A stretch of 64,000 nucleotides of DNA from Alistipes sp. (GCA_022767745.1 JALENN010000009.1:1-64000), one strand, 5' to 3'; positions 34,781 to 43,333 are shown, counted from the stretch's first letter. The notes: a model not told the origin generated them from the letters alone. Numbers and translations are program-made.

Positions 34781-36018
34781 GATTTTTGCGTGTCTGTTTG
34801 CTGTTGGGTGTTTCGGTTGTCCGGCTCCGGCTCTCGGTCGGCTGCCGGCGTCTCTTCGCTGCCGGCCTCTGCGGCCTCGGCGCGGGCGTCCTCGGCGGCC
34901 TGTTGCGCCTGCTGGGCCTGACGGCGCTCCTGCTGCTGGCGGCGCCGCTCGGCACCCTCGGCCTCGGCACGGTCCCAGCGTATGCGCTCGGCCAGCTCGG
35001 CCTGCATCTTGCGCAGCGAGCGTCCGCCGCCGTAGATGTATCCCGAGCATATTTGTACGAGGGTGGCGCCTGCGCCGAGCATGGCCTCCACGTCGTCGGC
35101 GTCGGCTATGCCACCGCACGCGATGACGGGGCATGCCCCCTTGGTACGGCGGCTGATGTGCGAGACGATGTGCAGGACGCGGGCCTTTAGCGGCGTGCCG
35201 CACATGATGCCGGGCGTGCGCCCGAGGGCGTGTATCTCGTGCGTTGAGTTCTCCAGCCCGTAGCGGCCCGTGGTGCCGCCGCACGCCACCAGGCCGTCGA
35301 GCGGCATGGTGAGCATGATGTCGGTGAGGCTGTCGATCTGTTCGTCGCTCAGGTCGGGCGATATCTTCAGCAGCACGGGGCGGTACTGGTTCTGGCCGCG
35401 GCGGAACTCGAACAGCGGTTCGAGTATGGCCTCGACCTGCTCCTTCGTGCGCGGTATGAACGGTTCGGGCGACGAGTTGTCGCAGACGTTCACGGTGAAG
35501 TAGTCGGCGTACTGGTATAGCGAGCGGAACGAACGCAGGAAGTCGGCCGGGGCGTTCTGCTCGGGCGTGGCGTGGTTCTTGGCTATGTTGCAGCCGATGA
35601 CGGTGTGGCTGCGCGTGCGCTTGATGTTGCTGATGACGCGCTCGACGCCGGCGCTGTCGATGTCGGAGTTGTAGATCAGGGCGCGGTCACCCTCAAGGCG
35701 GTAGAGGCGCCGTGCCGACGAGCCGCTCTGCGGCCGCGGCGTTATGGATCCCACCTCGACGAAGCCGAATCCCGACGCACTCAGGGCATCGATCATGTTG
35801 CCGTTGGTGTCGAAGCCGGCGGCGATGCCTATGGGTGACGAGAACTTCATGCCGAAGGCCTCGCATTCGAGCTCGGGCATGGGGGGCGCATAGAGCTTGC
35901 GCAGGAGGAATGTCCCGAGCGGTGTGGCTGCAGCCGCGCGCATCATCCAGCGCGTGCGGCGCAACGCGAAATCGGGCCCCGTAAGGAAACGGAGCGGTTG
36001 TATGGGTAAATCAGTCAT
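34777..36018 (-). CDS. pyrD: Dihydroorotate dehydrogenase-like protein with long C-terminal tail
   Basis: A class 2-like (quinone-linked) dihydroorotate dehydrogenase of 413 aa. The FMN barrel is clear: SPIGIAAGFDTNGN, GCNIAKN, LLKISPDLSD, and VIACGGIADADDVEAMLGAGA. It departs from the family: the Lys after GFD is Thr71, and the loop that holds the catalytic Ser in SSPNT reads NVCDNSSPEP (177-186). Residues 344-413 form an Ala/Glu/Gln/Arg-rich tail absent from relatives. The tail is genuine coding sequence, since cinA begins within its stop codon. It is the first gene of an operon with cinA and pncB. Confidence 0.8.
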   Translation of the reverse strand: MTDLPIQPLRFLTGPDFALRRTRWMMRAAAATPLGTFLLRKLYAPPMPELECEAFGMKFSSPIGIAAGFDTNGNMIDALSASGFGFVEVGSITPRPQSGSSARRLYRLEGDRALIYNSDIDSAGVERVISNIKRTRSHTVIGCNIAKNHATPEQNAPADFLRSFRSLYQYADYFTVNVCDNSSPEPFIPRTKEQVEAILEPLFEFRRGQNQYRPVLLKISPDLSDEQIDSLTDIMLTMPLDGLVACGGTTGRYGLENSTHEIHALGRTPGIMCGTPLKARVLHIVSHISRRTKGACPVIACGGIADADDVEAMLGAGATLVQICSGYIYGGGRSLRKMQAELAERIRWDRAEAEGAERRRQQQERRQAQQAQQAAEDARAEAAEAGSEETPAADREPEPDNRNTQQQTDTQKS

Positions 36019-36070
36019 ATCATTTAGCGGCCCCGCGCGGCCGGCGGCCTTGCGGAACGCTTATGTCCGG

Positions 36071-36350
36071 GCAAATATAGTGAAAGCCGAGCGCAGAGAC
36101 AAATCGAAAACATGGTTTTCGGATTTGGCTATGCCGAGGCGCCTCCTATATAAACGTTCGTTTTGCGTAAATATAGTGAAAGCCGAGCGCAGAGACAAAT
36201 CGAAAACGCAGATTTCGGATTTGGCTATGCCGAGGCGCCTCCAATATAAACGTTCTGCGTAAATATAGTGAAAGTCGGGTGCAGAGACAAATCGAAAACG
36301 CGGTTTCCGGAATTTGTACGGCCGAGAGTCTGCGAAAGGCTCCAAATGTA
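36071..36350 (-). repeat. Tandem promoter-bearing intergenic repeat, locus 3
   Basis: Three head-to-tail units of 92-96 bp with AAATATAG starts at 36073, 36169 and 36261 (plus-strand reading). Each contains GTGAAAGCCGAG, an AGAGACAAATCGAAAAC segment leading into a small hairpin, and CCGAGGCGCCTCC (the last unit is diverged at the distal end). Only the unit next to pyrD keeps the -7 box TATATTTG; in the two distal units it reads TATATTTA. No gene lies in this 364-nt gap. Confidence 0.85.
36072..36079 (-). promoter_or_regulatory. -7 box of pyrD-cinA-pncB, at the repeat edge
   Basis: TATATTTG on the minus strand, 53 nt upstream of the pyrD ATG. It is the gene-proximal end of the repeat. Confidence 0.6.
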
Positions 36351-36382
36351 CGAAACATTTCCGGTACTACGCCCGTGCGTAA

Positions 36383-37378
36383 TCAGAAATACTCCTGGCG
36401 CAGGCGGTAGTTGTTGCGCATCGACTCGAACTCCTCGGGGGCGGATTTCAGGGCGCGCGACTGTGCCGCAATGTCGAAGTACTGCGGCATGGTGCCGCAC
36501 ATCTTCTCCCACGTGATGGGGCATCGTGCTACTGGCGTTGCCTGCGGCGGGTACCAATCCCCCAGCGGCAGGCCGAACTTGCGGGCGGCGGCACGCACGA
36601 CGGCGGCCGTGGCGTTGGCCTTGCCCTGGGCCGAGTATCCGGCTATGTGCGGCGTGGCGATGAAGGCCTTTGAGAGCAGGCCGCGGTCGATGGCGGGTTC
36701 GTTCTCCCATACGTCGAGGGCGAGGCGCTGCGGCGCCGCGAGCAGTGCAGCCGTGTCGGCCACCTCGCCGCGGGCGGCGTTTATCAGCACGGCGTCGGGG
36801 CGCATGATGTCGGTAAGGCGGCTGTCGGCCATGTGTCGCGTGGTGGCGTCGAGCGGCGTGTGCAGGGTGAGTATGTCGGATGCGGCCGCCACTTCCTCCA
36901 GCGGCAGGAAGTCGCCGCCCTCGCGCTCGTGGCGCGGCGGGTCGCACCGCAGCACGCGGAAGCCCCACATGCGGGCGTACTCCTCGACCAGGCTGCCGAC
37001 GTGTCCCACGCCGACGATGCCGAGCGTCTTCTGCCGCGGCTGCCACCCCTCGTCGGCGGCGAGCGCCGCGAGTACGGCCCCGACCCACTGCAGTACGCCT
37101 GCGGCGTTGCAGCCCTGTGCCGTCACCACCTCGATGCCGTGCGAGGCGCAGTAGCCGAGGTCGATGTGGTCGAACCCGATGGTGGCGGTGGCTATGATGC
37201 TCACGCGCGAGCCTTCGAGCAGGTGCCGGTCGCAGCGTGTGCGCGTGCGTATGATGAGCATGTCGGCGTCGGCCGCATCCTCGCGCGAGATTGCGGCGGC
37301 GGGGCGGTAGACGACGTCGGCGTAGGGTTCCAGTACCCCCGATATGTAGGGTATGGCGTTGTCGATTACGATTTTCAT
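36383..37378 (-). CDS. pdxB: Erythronate-4-phosphate dehydrogenase
   Basis: PdxB (331 aa) oxidises 4-phosphoerythronate in the vitamin B6 pathway. The D-isomer 2-hydroxyacid dehydrogenase fold shows TATIGFDHIDL and QGCNAAGVLQWV, the nucleotide-binding GIVGVGHVGSLV, RGEVAD, and the catalytic region ALDVWENEPAI with His in TPHIAGYSAQGK. The C-terminal dimerisation part is shorter than in E. coli (378 aa). The ATG at 37378 follows a -7 box at 37413-37420. It is divergent from the arginase-family gene. Confidence 0.92.
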   Translation of the reverse strand: MKIVIDNAIPYISGVLEPYADVVYRPAAAISREDAADADMLIIRTRTRCDRHLLEGSRVSIIATATIGFDHIDLGYCASHGIEVVTAQGCNAAGVLQWVGAVLAALAADEGWQPRQKTLGIVGVGHVGSLVEEYARMWGFRVLRCDPPRHEREGGDFLPLEEVAAASDILTLHTPLDATTRHMADSRLTDIMRPDAVLINAARGEVADTAALLAAPQRLALDVWENEPAIDRGLLSKAFIATPHIAGYSAQGKANATAAVVRAAARKFGLPLGDWYPPQATPVARCPITWEKMCGTMPQYFDIAAQSRALKSAPEEFESMRNNYRLRQEYF

Positions 37379-37412
37379 CTTCGGAATCGGTGCTTTTGTG
37401 TAAATTGATTTG

Positions 37413-37420
37413 CAAATATA
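37413..37420 (-). promoter_or_regulatory. -7 box of pdxB
   Basis: TATATTTG on the minus strand, 35 nt upstream of the pdxB ATG. Confidence 0.5.
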
Positions 37421-37440
37421 CGCAAAAAACGATTTTTTTG

Positions 37441-37448
37441 TATCTTTG
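37441..37448 (+). promoter_or_regulatory. -7 box of the arginase-family operon
   Basis: TATCTTTG, 19 nt upstream of the ATG at 37467, in the divergent gap with pdxB. Confidence 0.6.
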
Positions 37449-37466
37449 CCCAATCGACTGTACGTT

Positions 37467-38537
37467 ATGACGGAGAAGGATAACACGCTGGATCAGATGG
37501 ATCCCGATGCCGGCGATTACTTTGGTGTGCCCTGCACGCCCGAGCAGGCGCGGCTGGTCCTCGTGTCGGTACCGTGGGATGTCACGGCACCGACCGAAGC
37601 CATGTTGTCGTATGCGCCCGATGCCATCATCGAGGTGTCGGAGCGTATGGACCCCTACGACCCCATCTCGCCCGATGAGTGGAAGAAGGGCTTCGCCACC
37701 GATGACGTGGACTACACGCTGCAGGAGCGTTCGCAGCAGCTGCGTGCCGATGTCGAGCGTCTGCGTGCCCACACCTCCAAGGGCGGCAGCGGTCTGGGCG
37801 GAATAATGGCCCCCCTGACCGACGACTACTATGCGCGCCGACAGAGGCGCGTCGAGGAGGGGTGCCGCGACATGGTGGCAGCGGTGCGCGAGGTGTCGCG
37901 CCGGTGGCTGCGCCGCGACAAGGTCGTGGGACTGGTCGGTGGTGACCACTCCACGCCGCAGGGCCTGATCGAGGCGCTGGCCGAGCGTGAGGAGGGGCTG
38001 GGTATCCTGCACATGGATGCCCGCTGCCGTCTGAAGGCGCGTTACGAGGGCTTCGAGCACTCGTGCGAGTCGCTCATGTATAACGTGCTGAAGGGAGTCG
38101 GGGGCGTAGGCCGCGTGGTGCAGGTGGCACAGCGCGACTTCTCGGCAACGGAGCACCGCGTGGCCCGCGAGTCGGAGCGCATCGTGCTCTACGATACCGA
38201 CCGTATAGCCTCGATGCGTTACGACGGTGCGTCGTGGCGCCAGGTGTGCGACACGATCGTGGCCGAGCTGCCGCAGGCGGTGTATGTCGATTTCGACGTC
38301 TCGGCCCTCTCGATCGAGAACTGCCCGCATTCGCCGTGGGCGGCGCCCGGGGGCATGCGCTTCGACGAGGCGCTCTACATGATCAACCGCGTGGTGGAGT
38401 CGGGACGGCGCATCGTCGGCTTCGACGTGGTGGGCGTGGTGCCCAGGGTCGAGGACTATGTCGATGCGCAGGTTGCGGCGCGCATGTTGTACCGACTGTG
38501 CGGTATGGCGCTGCGCTCGCAGAAGAGTAACGATTGA
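37467..38537 (+). CDS. Arginase/agmatinase-family protein with lost metal ligands
   Basis: A 356-residue ureohydrolase-fold protein. GGDHS (His161) and VYVDFD (Asp274, Asp276) fit the manganese site of arginase, but the central DAHxD motif reads D-A-R-C-R (184-188), so the second His and the second Asp are gone. The Glu of the DxxE motif near FDVVGVVP is Gly. With these substitutions a two-metal arginase mechanism is unlikely, so it may be a pseudoenzyme or have another function. It ends 2 nt before an FKBP lipoprotein gene and is probably cotranscribed with it. Confidence 0.8.
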   Translation: MTEKDNTLDQMDPDAGDYFGVPCTPEQARLVLVSVPWDVTAPTEAMLSYAPDAIIEVSERMDPYDPISPDEWKKGFATDDVDYTLQERSQQLRADVERLRAHTSKGGSGLGGIMAPLTDDYYARRQRRVEEGCRDMVAAVREVSRRWLRRDKVVGLVGGDHSTPQGLIEALAEREEGLGILHMDARCRLKARYEGFEHSCESLMYNVLKGVGGVGRVVQVAQRDFSATEHRVARESERIVLYDTDRIASMRYDGASWRQVCDTIVAELPQAVYVDFDVSALSIENCPHSPWAAPGGMRFDEALYMINRVVESGRRIVGFDVVGVVPRVEDYVDAQVAARMLYRLCGMALRSQKSND

Positions 38538-38539
38538 AG

Positions 38540-39232
38540 ATGAAAAGATTTTTATATGCGGCCGTTGCGGCCCTCTCGCTGTCGGCGCTGCCGGCCATGA
38601 TGTCGTGCAGCCGCCAGAGCGCGCTGACGTTGAACGACGAGACCGATTCGCTGTCGTATGTGGTGGGTATGAACATCGCATACAACATTATGGCGATGGA
38701 CTCGACGCTGCGCCCCGAAGTGGTGTGCGCCGCCATAAGCGATGCCCTGTCGGGCGATGAGATGATCTCGGCCGAGGATGCCAAGACATACTTCCTCGCA
38801 TACATGAACTACGGCTCCTACGAGCGTACGCGCTCCTACGAGGAGCAGTACCTGTCGGACCTCGAGAAGTCGGACCGCGATATCGTGCGTACGCGTTCGG
38901 GCCTGACCTACAAGGTCGAGGAACTGGGCGACATGAACCTCACGGCTTCGGGAGACCGCGACACGGTGGCCATACGCTACCGCGCCGAGACGCTCGACGG
39001 CGAGGTGGTATATTCGTCGTACGAGAAGGGCGACACGCTGCGTCTGCCCGTGCACAAGTTCATCGAGGGCCTCAGCGAGGGTGTGCGGCTTGTCGGTCAG
39101 GGCGGAAAGCTTACGATGTGGCTGCCCTCGGCCCTTGCATACGGTGCCATGGGCAACGAGGAACTGGGCGTGAAGCCCAACCAGATGCTCCGCTACGAGG
39201 TTGAGGTCGTGGAGGTGAAGCGCCGCCGATAG
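38540..39232 (+). CDS. FKBP-type peptidyl-prolyl isomerase lipoprotein
   Basis: A 230-residue exported protein. The signal peptide ends in a lipobox-like AMMSC with Cys23. The N-terminal helical region (LNDETDSLSYVVGMNIAYN) resembles the FKBP_N dimerisation part, and the C-terminal half is an FKBP domain (VAIRYRAETLDGEVV, LPSALAYGAMG). It catalyses proline isomerisation during folding of envelope proteins. Active-site aromatic residues are partly changed (SSYEKGDTLRL), so activity may be weak. The ATG at 38540 is used instead of a TTG two codons upstream. Confidence 0.85.
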   Translation: MKRFLYAAVAALSLSALPAMMSCSRQSALTLNDETDSLSYVVGMNIAYNIMAMDSTLRPEVVCAAISDALSGDEMISAEDAKTYFLAYMNYGSYERTRSYEEQYLSDLEKSDRDIVRTRSGLTYKVEELGDMNLTASGDRDTVAIRYRAETLDGEVVYSSYEKGDTLRLPVHKFIEGLSEGVRLVGQGGKLTMWLPSALAYGAMGNEELGVKPNQMLRYEVEVVEVKRRR

Positions 39233-39366
39233 CGGACGGCGGGGCCTTTGGCCGATGTCATATATAAGGTATGGATGTCGGCGCAGGGCGGAGATGCGGT
39301 CCGCAGCGGTGCGGGCAATGATTGAGAATGGAAAGTTGTAAAACGATAAATTTTTTTAACTTAAAG

Positions 39367-40413
39367 ATGAAAAAGATTATGTTGGTTGCCGTCCTGTTCG
39401 CATTTGCGGCCGGGATGGTTTCTTGCGGCAGTGATACGTCGTCGAGAATTTCAAAGGGTAGCAGATCGAAGGTGGATACGCTGTCGTATGCCATGGGTAT
39501 GAATGTAGGTCAGGGCATCGCGGGCGATCTTCCCGAGATGAAGTTCGACGCCGAGCTGTTGGCCAAGAGCGCCGAGAAGGCCATGCTCAAGAAGGGCATG
39601 AAGAGCGAGGATGCCACGGCCGTGCTGCAGGATTTCTTCAGCAACAAGCGTCCGGCACGTCTGCAGGAGCTCAACGAGCAGGCTCGCAAGGCACAGCAGG
39701 ACTCGACGGCAGCGCCCTTCAACCCCGATGAGGTTGATATCTTCGAGAACGACGCCGAGCGTCAGGAGGTGTCGGAGGCATACGGTGCCGACATGGGCTC
39801 GCGTCTGCGCGGCTCACGCCTTCCGCTGCAGACCTACTGGTTTGTAAAGGGTTTCGTTGACGCATACACCGGTGCGGACCCCGTCGTTACGCCCGAGATG
39901 GCTGCGATGAGCATGCAGACCTACTTCATGGTAAAGCGTCCGGCCGAGAACAAGAAGGCTTCGGAGGAGTGGCTGGCTTCGATCGAGAAGCAGAGCGGCG
40001 TGCAGAAGACCGAGAGCGGCCTGCTCTACCGCATCGACCGCGAGGGTGACGCCACCATCAAGCCCAAGGCTACCGACAAGGTTGAGGTTAACTACGAGGG
40101 CAAGTTCATGGACGGCGAGGTGTTCGATTCGTCATACGAGCGCGGCTCGTCGACCGAGTTCCCCCTCAATGGTGTGATCAAGGGTTGGACCGAGGGTCTG
40201 CAGCTCATAGGCAAGGGCGGTCAGATCACGCTCTGGATTCCGTCGGATCTGGCATACGGTACCTATGGTTCGAGCATGATCGGCCCCAACGAGGCTCTCG
40301 AGTTCAAGGTTGAGCTTCTCGACGTGAAGGTAGGTGCTCCCGCACCTGCTCCCACGCCTGCAACGACTACGGGTGATGCCGCAGCCGAGAAGACCGGGGA
40401 GCAGAGCAAGTAA
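39367..40413 (+). CDS. FKBP-type peptidyl-prolyl isomerase lipoprotein with extended N-terminal region
   Basis: A 348-residue lipoprotein: the signal peptide ends in GMVSC with Cys20. Two copies of the FKBP_N-like helical region are visible (DTLSYAMGMNVGQGIAG near 35-50, and SEAYGADMGSRLRGSR near 135-150), followed by a complete FKBP domain: VEVNYEGKFMDGEVFDSSYE, then GGQITLWIPSDLAYGTYG. A Pro/Ala/Thr tail ends the protein. It follows a related FKBP gene by 134 nt, evidently after duplication, and ends at a strong terminator. Confidence 0.9.
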   Translation: MKKIMLVAVLFAFAAGMVSCGSDTSSRISKGSRSKVDTLSYAMGMNVGQGIAGDLPEMKFDAELLAKSAEKAMLKKGMKSEDATAVLQDFFSNKRPARLQELNEQARKAQQDSTAAPFNPDEVDIFENDAERQEVSEAYGADMGSRLRGSRLPLQTYWFVKGFVDAYTGADPVVTPEMAAMSMQTYFMVKRPAENKKASEEWLASIEKQSGVQKTESGLLYRIDREGDATIKPKATDKVEVNYEGKFMDGEVFDSSYERGSSTEFPLNGVIKGWTEGLQLIGKGGQITLWIPSDLAYGTYGSSMIGPNEALEFKVELLDVKVGAPAPAPTPATTTGDAAAEKTGEQSK

Positions 40414-40432
40414 TTCGCCTGCCGGTAACATA

Positions 40433-40468
40433 CAAGGCGGCCGTCCCATCGGGACGGCCGCCTTTGTC
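40433..40468 (+). terminator. Terminator of the FKBP gene
   Basis: A perfect 14-bp stem (40434-40447 with 40451-40464) with an ATC loop. Confidence 0.8.
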
Positions 40469-40903
40469 GTGATAATAAGGTTGGACTTCGTAATCATAAG
40501 CCGAGGATGTTTTTCTCGTATTGTTTGTTTTGTCATAAATGTCAGATATTTCCGTCCGGCAATGATTTTTAGGCATATTGTGGAGAATATCTCGCTGCAA
40601 ATACTCTTCGGGTTATTGTGTGGTTTTTGGAAGTCTTTTCTGTAAGTGTTAAGTTTTAATGATTGATCTGTAAGATTCAATTTTTTTTGCATATCTTTAT
40701 AATATGGAAGCCGTAAGATTCTTTTAATCGTATTTTGTTTATTTGCTTTACGATCGGGATTAAATTGAAGTGCAAAAGTTGCAGAAAGTACTGTAATCTA
40801 ACAAAACTGACAAATTATTTTGCTGTTGGTATGTTAGGCGGTTGCGGGACCTACAAACGTGAATGAATGTGTAAATTATGTTTTACCCTATATTCGTTGA
40901 CAG
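40469..40903. other. AT-rich gap with a possible tiny ORF
   Basis: A stretch of 435 nt of low GC between the FKBP terminator and the thioredoxin-like gene. A weak -7-like box TATCTTTA lies near 40692-40699. A 49-codon frame without ATG runs 40717-40866 and encodes a Cys-rich peptide ending MLGGCGTYKRE. No RNA gene or recognisable remnant was found. Confidence 0.4.
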
Positions 40904-41806
40904 ATGACTAAAATTCGAAAAGCATTAATATACATAGGGATATTTATTATATCTCTATGTATATTCTTTTTAGGATTTCTAATGAGGTATTATAAATTAG
41001 AACTATTCTCTCTGTATGCTCTCCCATTGTCATTCCTTGTGATGAGCGTCCTTTATTTTATTTTAACAATATTTTTATTGAGAAAATACAGGGGACGCTT
41101 ATCAAGTATTGGCATTGTTTTGGCGATAATATTGGCATTCATAGACATTCCGTTGCGTTTAGTGGATTTCAATGACACCTTAATATCTTTTCCGGAATTT
41201 TTAGCCCGATTGTTGGCTGTCGGTTTGGGGTGCTTATTCGTGACCTTGTCAAAGCTATCGTCCAAAATTATTTTAGTAGTTATTGCTGGAGGATTGTATG
41301 TTTGGGTTGCTTATGACGGATATGTAAAATACGGGAACTATCTTAATTTCGGTACTTTTTCCGGCAAAACCGAGCAAATCCTCAACAATCCGCTAATCCT
41401 TCAGGATGGACAGGGGAAAGATGTGCCATTGAATAAATTTAAGGGTAAATACGTCGTTATGGATTTCTGGTCGACCGGATGTGGAGCGTGTATACGGGTT
41501 CTCCCCAAGGTACAGGAGGTGTATGACAGATATCAGTCCAAATCCGGCATCGAAATATATTCGGTATTTTGTCGTAATGACAAAAGAGGAGAGACCTGTG
41601 AAACTGGTCAGGATATTCTGAATAAAAGAAATTGTTCTTTCCCGATTCTTACAATAGATATGGACAATCCAATCTTAAAGGAAATCGGCGTTGTTGGATA
41701 TCCTACCGTTATTATATTTGATCCCGATGGAAAGTTAATATTCAGGGGAAATATCGAATATGCAGAAAAATATCTGATGGAGCTAATTGATAGTGACTTG
41801 AAATAA
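40904..41806 (+). CDS. Membrane-anchored thioredoxin-like (TlpA-type) protein
   Basis: A 300-residue protein. The N-terminal half has about four transmembrane helices (to residue about 145). The C-terminal half is a TlpA-like thioredoxin domain with the redox motif Cys-Gly-Ala-Cys in STGCGACIRVL and the cis-Pro region VVGYPTVIIFDPDG. It probably acts outside the cytoplasm on thiols or disulfides. Codon use and GC are clearly lower than in its neighbours, suggesting recent acquisition. It is flanked by terminators on both sides and has no partner gene. Confidence 0.85.
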   Translation: MTKIRKALIYIGIFIISLCIFFLGFLMRYYKLELFSLYALPLSFLVMSVLYFILTIFLLRKYRGRLSSIGIVLAIILAFIDIPLRLVDFNDTLISFPEFLARLLAVGLGCLFVTLSKLSSKIILVVIAGGLYVWVAYDGYVKYGNYLNFGTFSGKTEQILNNPLILQDGQGKDVPLNKFKGKYVVMDFWSTGCGACIRVLPKVQEVYDRYQSKSGIEIYSVFCRNDKRGETCETGQDILNKRNCSFPILTIDMDNPILKEIGVVGYPTVIIFDPDGKLIFRGNIEYAEKYLMELIDSDLK

Positions 41807-41911
41807 ATTCAATATACCAGTGTCAAGAAAATGGCATTAGATATTGCCTTTCTCTTGCATATCGTGGCTGTGTTCCCATGTCGCTGTGGTGTAAATGAAG
41901 CCAAACTTGAT

Positions 41912-41956
41912 AAAAGCAAATAGCCGGAATTATACAGTTCTGGCTATTTGCTTTTT
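41912..41956. terminator. Bidirectional terminator
   Basis: A 14-bp stem AAAAGCAAATAGCC (41912-41925) with its complement (41942-41955). It ends the thioredoxin-like gene and may serve queA from the other side. Confidence 0.8.
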
Positions 41957-41999
41957 GGATAATGCTGTCATTACTGCGCAATCGTTGTATGGATTGCAG

Positions 42000-43241
42000 T
42001 TATTGTTGTGGCGTGTTCGCGGCGCCGCGCTCGTCGCAGATGAGCAGCGACGAATCGCCGTAGGAGAGGAAACGGAAGCCGTTGTCGAGGGCGTAGCGGT
42101 AGATACGCCGCCACTCGTCGCCCACGTATGCCGAAATGAGCAGCAGCAGCGTCGACTTGGGCTGGTGGAAGTTGGTGATTATGCGGCGCACGATGCGGAA
42201 ACGGAACCCGAGGGGCGTTATCATGATCTGCGTCGAGGCTTTCATCCGCTCCAGTCCCTGTTGCTGCATGTATGCCACAATGTCTTGTAGGGCGTCACGG
42301 CCCGTATAGTCGTCGGGTATGTCGTACGGCTCCCATTGTCCGACCACGGTCGCGGCGTCGGGTGTGCCGTTGCGGTGTATGCGCCATCCGAGCGCGGGGA
42401 GCGATTCGAGCGTACGCACCGACGTGGTGCCCACGGCCGTGATGTCGTCGCAGCGTTCGAGCAGGTGTCGCAGCGTGTCGAGCCGCACCTCGAAGTGCTC
42501 GGTGTGCATCGGGTGTTGTGCCGCGTCGTCGCTTTTTACGGGCAGGAATGTTCCCGCGCCGACGTGCAGCGTTACGGCCTCGAAGGCGTAGCCCTCGCCG
42601 CGCATGCGCGCGATGAGCTCCTCGGTGAAGTGCAGACCCGCGGTGGGGGCGGCTACCGACCCCTCGAACTTCGAGTAGACGGTCTGGTAACGCGTCAGGT
42701 CGATCTCCTCGCTCTCGCGGTTGAGGTAGGGGGGGATGGGTATGCGTCCGAGGTGTTCGAGCAGCTGGCCGAAGGTCATGTCGGCATCCCATGTGAAGCG
42801 CACGATATGCTCGCGTGTGCCGCGCTGCTCGATCACGGCGGCAAGGCGGCAGGCGCGTCCCTCGTGGTCGAAGCGTATATCCACCTCGCCCTCCTTCCAC
42901 TTCTTGAGGTTGCCCACGATGCAGCTCCAGCTGCAGGTGCCGCGTGCGGCGAAGGCCCGTTCGTAATCGGCCGGCTCGTGCGGCTCGAGGCAGAAGACCT
43001 CGATGCGCGCCCCCGACGCCTTGTGCATGACGATGCGGGCGCGTATGACCTTCGTGTTGTTGAATACGACCAGCGTGTTGCGCGGCAGCTGCTCGTCGAT
43101 GTTGCGGAAGCGGCTCTCGGTGATGGTGCCGTTGCGGAAGACGAGCAGTTTCGAGTCGCTGCGGTCGTCGAGCGGGAACTTGGCTATGCGCTCGTCGGGC
43201 AGCGGGTAATCGAATTCGTTTATGTCTATGTGACGTTCCAT
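42000..43241 (-). CDS. queA: tRNA preQ1(34) S-adenosylmethionine ribosyltransferase-isomerase
   Basis: QueA (413 aa) transfers and rearranges the ribose of SAM onto preQ1 in tRNA to form epoxyqueuosine. Markers are YPLPDERIAKFPLDDRSDSK near the N-terminus, PTAGLHFTEEL, THHVGAGTFLPVK-like sequence (here LHVGAGTFLPVK), and the C-terminal TNFHQPKSTLLLLISAYVG. The ATG at 43241 follows a TTG-N21-TAACTTTG promoter. The longer upstream frame is not part of the protein. Confidence 0.95.
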   Translation of the reverse strand: MERHIDINEFDYPLPDERIAKFPLDDRSDSKLLVFRNGTITESRFRNIDEQLPRNTLVVFNNTKVIRARIVMHKASGARIEVFCLEPHEPADYERAFAARGTCSWSCIVGNLKKWKEGEVDIRFDHEGRACRLAAVIEQRGTREHIVRFTWDADMTFGQLLEHLGRIPIPPYLNRESEEIDLTRYQTVYSKFEGSVAAPTAGLHFTEELIARMRGEGYAFEAVTLHVGAGTFLPVKSDDAAQHPMHTEHFEVRLDTLRHLLERCDDITAVGTTSVRTLESLPALGWRIHRNGTPDAATVVGQWEPYDIPDDYTGRDALQDIVAYMQQQGLERMKASTQIMITPLGFRFRIVRRIITNFHQPKSTLLLLISAYVGDEWRRIYRYALDNGFRFLSYGDSSLLICDERGAANTPQQ

Positions 43242-43259
43242 GTCGGATGTTTTTGCGTG

Positions 43260-43291
43260 CAAAGTTACGAAATAACGGCGTGATTGTGCAA
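43260..43291 (-). promoter_or_regulatory. Promoter of queA
   Basis: On the minus strand TTG (43291-43289), 21 nt, TAACTTTG (43267-43260). Confidence 0.6.
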
Positions 43292-43333
43292 CATCCCGAC
43301 CGTGCGGTTGCCGGCAGCGAAACGGCAAGCCAT

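Noticed and set aside
33518..35284. CinA with a 168-residue N-terminal extension
   Set aside because: The extra residues overlap pyrD in another frame and have low-complexity Arg/Ala content. The CinA family start is at 34780.
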